A DNA stretch of 15,175 bases from positions 1 to 15,175 of the forward strand of contig JANYGY010000131.1 in the NCBI GenBank assembly GCA_025362255.1, given 5' to 3'. The notes beneath the pieces were generated by a model. The model did not search any database, was not told where the DNA came from, and saw only the letters and a list, made by a program, of their open reading frames with translations. The stretch comes from Planctomycetales bacterium (GTDB lineage Bacteria; Planctomycetota; UBA11346). Both the position numbers and the translations under genes were made by a program. Positions 7,655 through 14,947 of this stretch are shown here, in pieces. Position 1 is the first letter of the stretch, and each line of letters opens with the position of its first letter.

Positions 7655-10600
7655 CACGTGAACAGCGACCCCAGCCAGCGATCAGTCGATCGGTCACGCA
7701 AGATGACGACTCGCACCGGTTGCCCGATGGCAGCTAGATCACCAGCGATCCCGGGGACCGAAATCCGCGCAATGAAGCGCGAGCCGTCAGCGGACAACGC
7801 ATACGATTCAACCTGGCCGTCGAGCAACGTGCGATGGCCGGGTACCTCGACGAGCATCGCCTGACCAATCGTCAGCGGGACTGAGCCCGAGGTCGGCAGG
7901 CTGAGCGTCACTGCCAGCGAATCCTGCTCGACGGCTTCGGCGAGATCGCTGCCCCGCATGACGCGCTGGCCCTGAGCGACGTACACCCGGCGGACGATGG
8001 CCGGCTTGTCGACGACCACTCGAGCCCGGGAAAGTTCATTGATGCGCGTGAGTTCGGCTGCTGCCGCAGAGGCCCGTTCCTGGATCTGCTCGGCGAGTGC
8101 ACTCGCCTCACGCTCAAGCGCATTGAGCCGATCGAGGCGCCCCTGTTGCAGCGCATCTGGTTCAGTGCCGATCTCGGCGGTTGGCAAGGTGCTGAGCAGG
8201 CGCAGCTCTTCGCTGATCGCCGCCGAACGTGCGGCCAGCGCTTGGCGTTTGGCCTCGATGCCGGTCCACCCGCCACGGTCGACCAGTTCATCGTGGATGA
8301 TCGCAATCTGAGTCCCGGTCGGCACCCGTTGACCGACTTCGACCGTCAGATCGACCACGCCCCCGATCGGCGTCGATAAGCGCAGCAGGCTCGCCACGAT
8401 TTCGCCATCGCGCACCGGCGGACGCAGCGCCAGAGCGGTCAACCCCACACCCACCACCATCAGGCCGGCGGCGGTTGCCCAACGCGAACGCGGCGACCAG
8501 CCCGAACGAGGTCCTGGATTCGGCGCCGCATCAGTCGCCAGGGAGGGCGAATACGCGTTGGTGGGAACGAGGATCTGGACGGCGGTAGGACCGGCGCTGA
8601 GCACCGGGCGGATACCTGAATGTCCAGTCGATGAGGGACTGGCGGGAATCGCGGGTCGACCGAACACCGAGGTGAATCCGCTCGCGCCCGGCAATTCACC
8701 GGACATCAAAATACGGCCCGTGAGCGGGTTTCGCGTCGGCGGCAAACCTAGCAATCGATTGCGTTCGTGCTGGGCTGATGGCTCCAAGGCGGTCTTCGGT
8801 TCGAGTGCGACATCGGCCCTGCTGCCGCTGCCAGTTCCTGACGATCCAGAACCAAAAGGAGTCGGCGTGCCGTCATTCGCCCCACCTGAAAAGGACTGGC
8901 CGGATTTCGCCAACAGGTCGTCACGTTCTTTGCGCAGGGCGCGGATCCGCATTTTGGCGCGCGTCAATTTATCGCGCAATTGGACCAGCTCATCGACCAG
9001 ATGCGTCCCCGTCCCGGAGGAGGTCATCGTATCGAGCTGAGCGCGCAGGCGGGTGACTTCGCCTTGCAGGTGATCGCGCTCGGAGGTCGTCTGGCTCAGT
9101 TTGGAGCGGATCTGATCAAGCTCGCTGCTGGTGGTCTGCTGCTCGGCGCGCAATTGAGTGAGCGCCAGTTCAAGATCGCGCACCCGGCCATATTCGACCG
9201 GCAGACGTTCGGCGGTGATCGCTTGGCTTTCCGCCCGCACCAGCCGGCCACGCACCTGCATCAACTCGGCGTTGACCCGCGACAGTTCGCCGAGGAGCTG
9301 TTCGCGGTCAGCCAGCACTTCATGGAGCTTCGCCTCGATGTGGCTGCGGCGGCCCTGATCTGATTCCCGGGCCACGCCGGCATGGGCCTGGGCCATCAGC
9401 AGCTCGCCCTTGAGCCGCTCGATCTCGATCTGCAGTTGGTCGCGCTCGTGCTGCGCATTGGTCGACCGGCCCTCAAGCTCGGACACCCGCGACCGGATCT
9501 GGTCGCCCTGGGTTTGGGCCTCGGCCAGACTTCGCGTCAGCGCCTTGATCCGTTCTAGCTCTTGATCGAGCTGGCGACGTACGATCGGCAATTCATCCGT
9601 GACCCCGGCCCGGGCGATGCCCAAAGTCAGTTCGCGGACCTGTTCGGCCAAGCGGTCGCGCTCGGCGATCAAATCGGAAATGCGTTCAGCCGAACGGTCA
9701 GCGGCCCGTTCAGCGATGTGTGGATCCGGGGCCACCGGCAACGCCCGCAGCTGTTCCAACTCTTTTTCGAGCACCTGGACCCGGGCTTGCGATTCGCCGA
9801 GTTTGTCACGCGCCGCTTTCAACGAGGCCCGATGCTCGACCGCCGCTGATTCGTGCTCTCCGCGCAAACGCGACAGTTCACGACCGAGGCGTTCGCGCTC
9901 GGCGACCGTCGCCTGCAAGGCCGCGACCGCATCGTCACGGGCAGAGGCAGCCGTCGAAAGCTCAGCCTCGACCTGAGCCAAGCGCACATGCAAGGCGTGC
10001 CGCTGACCACTGGCCGAACCCGCCTGCTGGGTCTGCAACCGCTCGACCTCAGCGCGGGCATCTTCCAATTCGCGCGTCAATTTGGCGACATGGGCCGGCG
10101 AAACGAACACGCCACTGGGCGAGTCCTCACCATCGGCGGACAATTGCTGCAACGCGGTTTCTGCCGGCACCTGGTGCTGCTGCAGATAGCTAACCTGGTC
10201 TTCAAGCTCGACCTGGCGGGCGATCGCATCCTTGAGACGACGCTCGGCGTCGATCGAGGATTGGGTCGCCACCGCGATCGAGGCTGAATGCCGCGAGTGT
10301 TCTGAAAAATGATCCGCATGCAGCCGGTCGAGTTCGACCCGCAGGTGATCCCGATCGGCCGTGAGGTCGTCGACCCGCACCTGCAGCTGGCTGTGCGACA
10401 AGGTCAATTCCTGCACCCGCCGACGCTCGGATTCCAACATCGCGTTGGCTTGCTCGAATTTGCGCTGGGTATCGGCCAGGCGCGCTTCAAGCGCTTCGAG
10501 CACCTTGTTCATCCGCGAGGTGCCGGATTGGGCCAGCGACTGATCATTTCGCGCCAGTTCGGTCGGCCGCTCGATCGGGCCGCTTTCCTTACGCACCGCA

Positions 10601-12687
10601 TCGGTGCCTTTGCGCTGAGTCAATTCCTGCTGCAAGGATTCACGCTCGCTGTCGAGCCGGGTGTAGGCGCGATTGAGTTCCTCGAAGCGTTTCTTAGCCG
10701 CGGCGAGGCCGACCCGGGCCTCATCCAATTCGCCGGTCAGCGCATCGCTACGCCCGCGCAGTTCGCTTGCCTCGCGCCGGCTTGAACTCAGCTCATCTTC
10801 AAGTTTAACCGACAATTGCTGCTGTTCATCAAGCCGACGTTTGGTCGCCTCGAACATCGTGCGCAGGTGATTGACCTTGGCCGCAAGGGCCTCCATCAAC
10901 TCTGGGTCGCCCTCGGTTCCCGAAACCGCCTGTTCGGCCTGAGCCTGTTGCAGCTGCGCTTCGGCATCCTTGAGGTTGTGCGACAACTCGACCCGCCGGG
11001 CTTCAAGCAGCGCCTGCAGCTCAACCGCGCGCCGCATCTCGGACTGCAATTCTTCGGTGCGATCGGCCAGATGGGTGCGCGTGTGGGTCAACTCGCCCCG
11101 GACATTCGACAGCTCGCCCTCCATTTCGCCGACCCGCTTTTGCGCGGTCGTCAACTGCACTTCCAACTCGCGCATCACGTCCTGATGGAGGTCCTTGGTG
11201 ACCTCCAACGCGGTGACCGTTGAGCGCAGGCGTTGTTCGCGCTCTTTGGCGTTGGCGATCGCCCGATCGGCCGCCGCCCGCTGATCATCCAACTGGCGTT
11301 TGAGCCGGTCGCGCTCATCGGTCAGCACCAGCACCTGGGCGCGGGCGCCGACCAATTCACCACGGACTTTGGCCAGTTCCTCGCGCAGCAGGCCGACTTC
11401 GCCCGGCATCTGCATGACCCCGGGCTCGGCCGCGAGATTGCGTAGGCGCGCGACCAACCGGATCAGCAAGGCTTCGGCCAACGGCGCCATCGCCGTCGCA
11501 TCCTGGCCTTTCAGTTCATCGGCAAGCTGGCGGATCTCACCTTTGAGGTCGTCTTCGCCCGACAGGGTTTCATCGGCCAGGCGATGGATTTCTGCGGCCA
11601 ACGAGCGGACCTCGGCCAGCGCCTGGGCGGCATTCGCGACTTCATCGGCACGCGCGGTCTCGAGCCGGGCGAGCATTTCGCGGGCTTCGGTCAGATCCCG
11701 CCCGTGGGCATCCTGCAATTGCGCATACGCCTGATGGATCGCTTCGAGATCGGCCTCGGTCGACTTCAATTCCTTGCGTGCGTCGCGCAGAATGATGCGC
11801 GCGGTGCGCGCATGCGGCTGATCCCACGAATCAGTGATCGCTTTGATTTCCTGGCTGTCGGTCAACGACGGAGTGACATCGCGGGTGTGATCCCGGATCA
11901 GATCCCTGACCACCGGCACCAGCCCGGGAGTCGCCCGACCCGCGTGGCCGCGCGCCGCCCGGGCGACCAGACAAGTGATCACGCTGCGCGCAGCCGCCGC
12001 AGTCTCCTCGGCATCGGTCTCAGGCTTGAACAACCGCAACGCGTCGATGGCTTCCCACAGGTCACCGTCTTGCAGACGGTTGGCCAGATAGTCCGCCAAG
12101 CGCAAGACATCTTCGGTGAGCGCCTGCAGCGTCACGGTGTCGACGATCGCCGCCGACAGCTGGATGCCGATCGCCGAAGCCATCTCAGCCAGGTTGGCCT
12201 GGGCTTGGCCGCGGTCAGCCGGATCGTTTTCGGTCAACTCGCGAAAGATGCGTAAGAAAGTGCGCAATGGATCCGGGAGCGCATCGAGCGAGGTCCCGAT
12301 CGTCGCGGTCGGGTCTGATTCATCGGCAGCAAAGAAGATCCGAGTGGTGCTCGGCGTCGAACTCTCATCGAGACTGGGCGCGGCGAGCGCATTGCCGGTA
12401 CCCTCCAGGTGCGTTCCGCCACGTGCATCAGCCACCGCCAACAATTCACCGACGGTGTAATGTCGCTGATGATCAGGGTCATACGCGTAGGTGTCGGATT
12501 CGACCTGACCGTGATGGCGGAAGAACCGAATTTGTTCTATCTGAAAGGGACCAGACCATTCGGCCCCGACATAGAGATAAATCAGCGATTTCGATAAGGA
12601 TAACGTAACGGCGGGTTTGCCTGGTTGCCCAGCGGAAGACCCCGTTGAAGAACCGGACAATGGGGTATCGGATGCAGATAGTGACAT
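7651..12687 (-). CDS. Giant GYF_2 / coiled-coil / single-TM / HlyD-like adaptor protein
   Basis: A 1678-aa protein, first in the operon. Order of parts: low-complexity start; GYF_2-like domain (about 34-85, SLIYLYVGAEWSGPFQIEQI then TVGELLAV); helical region (about 125-300); very long coiled coil (about 300-1257, heptads rich in E, R, L and Q with recurring ERDxLxxExxRL units); Gly/Ser/Pro-rich linker (about 1258-1400); one TM helix (about 1402-1422, ATAAGLMVVGVGLTALAL) preceded by Arg-rich sequence, predicting cytoplasmic N-side. After it come a biotinyl-lipoyl-like half (STPIGGVVDLTVEVGQRV), a helical hairpin (about 1470-1550), the second lipoyl half (KPAIVRRVYVAQGQRVMRG) and a beta-barrel, as in HlyD/RND adaptors and Alg44. 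The ATG at 12687 has AGGA 8 nt upstream. The frame is open to an ATG at 12759, but the extra 24 residues look non-coding and cover the promoter. No Walker or other enzymatic motif is seen. Scaffold or export adaptor is an inference. Confidence 0.85.
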   Translation of the reverse strand: MSLSASDTPLSGSSTGSSAGQPGKPAVTLSLSKSLIYLYVGAEWSGPFQIEQIRFFRHHGQVESDTYAYDPDHQRHYTVGELLAVADARGGTHLEGTGNALAAPSLDESSTPSTTRIFFAADESDPTATIGTSLDALPDPLRTFLRIFRELTENDPADRGQAQANLAEMASAIGIQLSAAIVDTVTLQALTEDVLRLADYLANRLQDGDLWEAIDALRLFKPETDAEETAAAARSVITCLVARAARGHAGRATPGLVPVVRDLIRDHTRDVTPSLTDSQEIKAITDSWDQPHARTARIILRDARKELKSTEADLEAIHQAYAQLQDAHGRDLTEAREMLARLETARADEVANAAQALAEVRSLAAEIHRLADETLSGEDDLKGEIRQLADELKGQDATAMAPLAEALLIRLVARLRNLAAEPGVMQMPGEVGLLREELAKVRGELVGARAQVLVLTDERDRLKRQLDDQRAAADRAIANAKEREQRLRSTVTALEVTKDLHQDVMRELEVQLTTAQKRVGEMEGELSNVRGELTHTRTHLADRTEELQSEMRRAVELQALLEARRVELSHNLKDAEAQLQQAQAEQAVSGTEGDPELMEALAAKVNHLRTMFEATKRRLDEQQQLSVKLEDELSSSRREASELRGRSDALTGELDEARVGLAAAKKRFEELNRAYTRLDSERESLQQELTQRKGTDAVRKESGPIERPTELARNDQSLAQSGTSRMNKVLEALEARLADTQRKFEQANAMLESERRRVQELTLSHSQLQVRVDDLTADRDHLRVELDRLHADHFSEHSRHSASIAVATQSSIDAERRLKDAIARQVELEDQVSYLQQHQVPAETALQQLSADGEDSPSGVFVSPAHVAKLTRELEDARAEVERLQTQQAGSASGQRHALHVRLAQVEAELSTAASARDDAVAALQATVAERERLGRELSRLRGEHESAAVEHRASLKAARDKLGESQARVQVLEKELEQLRALPVAPDPHIAERAADRSAERISDLIAERDRLAEQVRELTLGIARAGVTDELPIVRRQLDQELERIKALTRSLAEAQTQGDQIRSRVSELEGRSTNAQHERDQLQIEIERLKGELLMAQAHAGVARESDQGRRSHIEAKLHEVLADREQLLGELSRVNAELMQVRGRLVRAESQAITAERLPVEYGRVRDLELALTQLRAEQQTTSSELDQIRSKLSQTTSERDHLQGEVTRLRAQLDTMTSSGTGTHLVDELVQLRDKLTRAKMRIRALRKERDDLLAKSGQSFSGGANDGTPTPFGSGSSGTGSGSRADVALEPKTALEPSAQHERNRLLGLPPTRNPLTGRILMSGELPGASGFTSVFGRPAIPASPSSTGHSGIRPVLSAGPTAVQILVPTNAYSPSLATDAAPNPGPRSGWSPRSRWATAAGLMVVGVGLTALALRPPVRDGEIVASLLRLSTPIGGVVDLTVEVGQRVPTGTQIAIIHDELVDRGGWTGIEAKRQALAARSAAISEELRLLSTLPTAEIGTEPDALQQGRLDRLNALEREASALAEQIQERASAAAAELTRINELSRARVVVDKPAIVRRVYVAQGQRVMRGSDLAEAVEQDSLAVTLSLPTSGSVPLTIGQAMLVEVPGHRTLLDGQVESYALSADGSRFIARISVPGIAGDLAAIGQPVRVVILRDRSTDRWLGSLFTW

Positions 12688-12692
12688 GCGAA

Positions 12693-12698
12693 TTTTCC
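12693..12698 (-). promoter_or_regulatory. Ribosome binding site deciding the start of the giant gene
   Basis: The minus strand reads CCAGGAAAATTCGCATG, with AGGA 8 nt before the ATG at 12687. No comparable site precedes the upstream in-frame ATG at 12759, which lies within the predicted promoter. This supports the shorter protein. Confidence 0.6.
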
Positions 12699-12724
12699 TG
12701 GCCGGCAACAGGGCGGACCCGTGT

Positions 12725-12752
12725 ACAATAGACAGAAGTCCTGAAGCTTCAA
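12725..12752 (-). promoter_or_regulatory. Sigma70-like promoter of the polysaccharide operon
   Basis: Read on the minus strand: -35 TTGAAG (12752-12747), a 16-nt spacer, -10 TATTGT (12730-12725). Transcription would start near 12718, giving a leader of about 30 nt before the AGGA site and the ATG at 12687. The perfect palindrome TGAAGCTTCA (12742-12751) overlaps the -35, and the arms GTGTAC (12721-12726) and GTACAC (12754-12759) flank the whole promoter. Both could be repressor sites. Predicted by eye only. Confidence 0.5.
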
Positions 12753-12810
12753 CGTACACTCGGAGGTTTGCTGATGATTCGCCAGCACGCTTTTATGTCC
12801 CCCCTGTCGC

Positions 12811-12866
12811 GCTGGTCCGGACCTTAATTTGTTCCGATCCGCAAAATGTCCGAACCAGCAGATCCG
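12811..12866. repeat. Cluster of TCCGRNCC repeats within a 12-bp inverted repeat
   Basis: Four related octamers occur on the plus strand: TCCGGACC (12816), TCCGATCC (12833), TCCGAACC (12849) and TCCGACCA (12863), spaced 17, 16 and 14 nt. The first lies in the perfect palindrome GGTCCGGACC. The outer arms GCTGGTCCGGAC (12811-12822) and GTCCGAACCAGC (12848-12859) pair over 12 bp with one wobble or mismatch and a 25-nt loop. They lie upstream of the operon promoter and just downstream of the oxygenase gene. They could be activator sites, or a hairpin ending the upstream transcript, but no T-tract follows on either strand. Confidence 0.55.
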
Positions 12867-12878
12867 ACCAGGTGCGAA

Positions 12879-13637
12879 TCAGATTTTTACAGATAGAACA
12901 TCCTCTTCATACATGTGGAACCTGGGATCGGGCATTTTCACCCCCAAAAGATGGAGGCGCTGCTCAGATGCGTCGACGAAGACCTGCCACGGGAGATCCT
13001 GGTGGCTCTCATAGCGTTTCAGCCACCACCAGCCGTAGTACAGATACACCGCGCGGCGGAGTCCAGGCCCCCGATTGCGGCCACCGGTGTGCCAAACCGC
13101 TGAATTGACGAGCACGACGTCCCCGGCATCGGCGAACACCGCCACTTCGCCCGGCAATGGATTCCCTCGTTGAGACGTCTCCGGCCATTGCGTGCCGCGA
13201 TGCGTGCCTGGTACGATGCGGATGGGTCCGGTCTCCTCGCTCATGTCATCGAGATAGAGGATGGTGTTGACGGCGAGGGGTCGCTCCCCGGGAAAACTGA
13301 AGTCGCGGTGCCAAGCGTGCTCGGAGGCGGTGCTGTGCGGACCCTGGCGTAAAAGGTCCACCTGCAGCAACTGGACCTGATTACCAAATATCGTGCGCTG
13401 CAGATCGAGGATCGGCGGATGCTCGATGAGCTCGATGGAGGGGTGGTGACGCAGCAGCTTGTGCTGGTTGACCGGGGGTTGCTCCAGAGCCCAGATGCGT
13501 TCGAAAACAGCTTGGAGGCGAGCCAGATGGCCCACATCTAAAACCTTCCGCACATGCAGATAGCCATGTTCTAGAAAGAAGTCCCGATCTGCGTCCGACA
13601 TTCCATGGCGGGTGAGTTGGCCTGCGGCTGATTTCAT
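12879..13637 (-). CDS. Phytanoyl-CoA dioxygenase (PhyH) family Fe(II)/2-oxoglutarate oxygenase
   Basis: A 252-aa cytoplasmic enzyme of the PhyH family, which uses Fe(II), O2 and 2-oxoglutarate to hydroxylate small molecules. The metal triad is visible: H-x-D in HAWHRDFSFPG (H110 and D112) and the distal His in NSAVWHTGGRNRG (H183). An Arg 5 or 12 residues later (R188 or R195) could bind 2-oxoglutarate. ETGPIRIVPGTHRG (135-148) is the typical family segment before the distal His. The N-terminal FFLEHGYLHVRKVLD is also typical. The substrate is unknown; homologues in environmental bacteria are often linked to carbohydrate loci, but that link is from memory. I chose the ATG at 13637 because GGAG lies 6 nt before it; the frame is open to 13670. 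It follows the regulator gene on the same strand and is probably co-transcribed with it. Confidence 0.9.
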   Translation of the reverse strand: MKSAAGQLTRHGMSDADRDFFLEHGYLHVRKVLDVGHLARLQAVFERIWALEQPPVNQHKLLRHHPSIELIEHPPILDLQRTIFGNQVQLLQVDLLRQGPHSTASEHAWHRDFSFPGERPLAVNTILYLDDMSEETGPIRIVPGTHRGTQWPETSQRGNPLPGEVAVFADAGDVVLVNSAVWHTGGRNRGPGLRRAVYLYYGWWWLKRYESHQDLPWQVFVDASEQRLHLLGVKMPDPRFHMYEEDVLSVKI

Positions 13638-13680
13638 GATGATCTCCACATGCCGAGAATTGGCCACCACCGGTGGCCCC

Positions 13681-13794
13681 TCAACTGCCGTCAGGGCCGG
13701 AAGGCATGTCCATTTGCGCCTGGGCGAGCGGTACCTTCACCAGCACCGTCTGGCCACGGCCGCCGATCACCTTCTTGTCAGGCGTGACCCTGCC
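13681..13794 (-). pseudogene. Coding-like tail in another frame after the GntR regulator
   Basis: Directly downstream of the regulator, the +1 frame stays open for 37 codons from the A5 run to a TGA at 13681. It reads GRVTPDKKVIGGRGQTVLVK and then VPLAQAQMDMPSGPDGS, with the G/C-ending codons of the real genes. Removing one A from the run at 13795-13799 would fuse it in frame to the regulator (…ATDSKGRVTPDKK…) and cut the gap to the oxygenase start from 140 to 43 nt. Alternatives are a programmed or sequencing frameshift, a small overlapping gene starting at a TTG near 13826, or a decayed gene remnant. I recognise no family. Confidence 0.4.
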
Positions 13795-14878
13795 TTTTTG
13801 AGTCAGTCGCCACGGGCGGCCCTCCAAGCTCGTCGATACACATGTGGTACAACGGCGGCACCGCGATTCCCCGCCTGCTCTTCGCCAGCAGATCGACGAT
13901 CTCGCTCAGGAAGGTGGCCACATCGAAGCCGAGTCGGATGCAGTTGTCTGGCGTGCCCATCGGCAGGTGATGCGCCTGCACCGACACGCTGAGGTCGGTT
14001 GGGATGCGCAAGCTCAGCGTCTTGAGCGCGGCAAGCACGGGCGGTAGCAGATGATCGTCCAGCAGCACAAGCGCGTTGGGGCGCTGGGTGCTGGGGCGAT
14101 CGAGCAACAGAAGCGTGGTTTGATAAGCGACGATGGGAGAGCACGGATCGACGCAGTGAATCCAGGTCGGTTCACAGGTGCCTCCGGCTTTGCGCACCCC
14201 CTCGGCAATGTGCTTGAACTGCTGAGACAGGGGCCTGGTTTTCGACTGGGTCGTCATGAGTCCGCCATTGTCGAGGATGGCGATGCGTTTCCTCCCCCGT
14301 GCCAAGTGACTGCGTACACTGCTCATCAGCAAAGCCTGGTTGTCGATGCGGATGTTCACCGTCGCCCACGGTCGCTGATCAGGCACGATGAAGGTGGCAA
14401 GCGGGATGCCGGCGTGCGCCACCGCCGGGGCCTGGAGCGGCGAACCGAAATAGAGGATACCGGCCAGGCCCCCACCGCGCACCCGCTCGGCCAGGAGCGG
14501 GTCTGCAGTCTGCACGCATTTCATGCGCATCCCTGGGCGCACCTCCGCGATTCGCGCCGTCGCAGCTGCCATCATATCGATGAAATAGGTTGGGTGGCCC
14601 CCGCTGCGCAGGGTATTTTCCCCGAGCGCCAGGATGAAGTCGCACACTTCCGGAGGTGCAGCGGCGATCTGTGCCCCACCACGTTTACGGGTCACCACCG
14701 ACCCATCTTCGACTAAGCCGTGGATCGCCAGCTGGACGGTCGAGGGCGACGCGTCGAAGAGTTCGGCCAGTGCTTCGCGAGTCGGCAACTGCGTGCCAGG
14801 CGGCCAGGCCCCGCTGCAGATACGCTGGCGGATCTGGCGGCGAACTGCATGTAATGCTCCTGTGCCAGCACGGCTCAT
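13778..14878 (-). CDS. GntR-family regulator with LacI-type sugar-binding-like sensor domain
   Basis: A 366-aa transcription factor. Residues 8-72 form a GntR winged helix: VRRQIRQRICSGAWPPGTQL, then PTREALAELFDASPSTVQLA (recognition helix) and GLVEDGSVVTRKRGGAQI (wing). From about 78 to 350 the protein resembles the periplasmic-binding-protein fold of LacI-type sensors: the effector-site and subdomain segments GILYFGSP, PLATFIVPD, VNIRIDNQALLMSSVRSHLA, GRKRIAIL, NALVLLDDHLLPPVLAALK and IPTDLSVSV all match that layout. It probably senses a sugar or related metabolite and controls itself and the neighbouring oxygenase gene. The ATG at 14878 has no clear Shine-Dalgarno but starts just before the helix-turn-helix. 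The C-terminus may be altered by a 1-nt frameshift (see the alternative-frame tail downstream). Confidence 0.9.
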   Translation of the reverse strand: MSRAGTGALHAVRRQIRQRICSGAWPPGTQLPTREALAELFDASPSTVQLAIHGLVEDGSVVTRKRGGAQIAAAPPEVCDFILALGENTLRSGGHPTYFIDMMAAATARIAEVRPGMRMKCVQTADPLLAERVRGGGLAGILYFGSPLQAPAVAHAGIPLATFIVPDQRPWATVNIRIDNQALLMSSVRSHLARGRKRIAILDNGGLMTTQSKTRPLSQQFKHIAEGVRKAGGTCEPTWIHCVDPCSPIVAYQTTLLLLDRPSTQRPNALVLLDDHLLPPVLAALKTLSLRIPTDLSVSVQAHHLPMGTPDNCIRLGFDVATFLSEIVDLLAKSRRGIAVPPLYHMCIDELGGPPVATDSKRQGHA

Positions 14879-14915
14879 ATGAATTATTGATACGGTTCGA
14901 GCCTTCTGTTTCCAT

Positions 14916-14947
14916 CAGTATACGGTTTACTGCGGTTTCTGGTTCAA
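14916..14947 (-). promoter_or_regulatory. Putative promoter and operator of the regulator gene
   Basis: On the minus strand TTGAAC (14947-14942) is followed after 19 nt by TATACT (14922-14917), a good -10 with a long spacer. The -10 lies inside the 17-bp inverted repeat CAGTA-7-TACTG (14916-14932), a plausible operator for autorepression. A direct repeat ATACGGTT on the plus strand occurs at 14920-14927 and again at 14890-14897, exactly 30 bp apart, which is about three helical turns. Prediction by eye. Confidence 0.4.

Noticed and set aside
11584..12255. 223-codon plus-strand open frame inside the giant gene
   Set aside because: Antisense to the coiled-coil region with no ribosome site or recognisable domain; the minus-strand frame is continuous and clearly coding.
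7651..12687. SMC/Rad50-type ATPase reading of the giant coiled-coil protein
   Set aside because: No Walker A, signature or Walker B motif is seen at either end; the termini are GYF_2-like and HlyD-like instead.
12688..12759. N-terminal extension of the giant protein to an ATG at 12759
   Set aside because: The 24 extra residues do not look like the rest of the protein, the ATG has no good ribosome site, and the stretch holds the predicted promoter; AGGA precedes the ATG at 12687.
12811..12859. Rho-independent terminator after the oxygenase gene
   Set aside because: The 12-bp stem is strong but the loop is 25 nt and no T-tract follows on either strand, so I list it as a repeat or operator only.
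14051..14716. 221-codon plus-strand open frame over the regulator gene
   Set aside because: Antisense to a well-matched GntR regulator; no family match or start signal.
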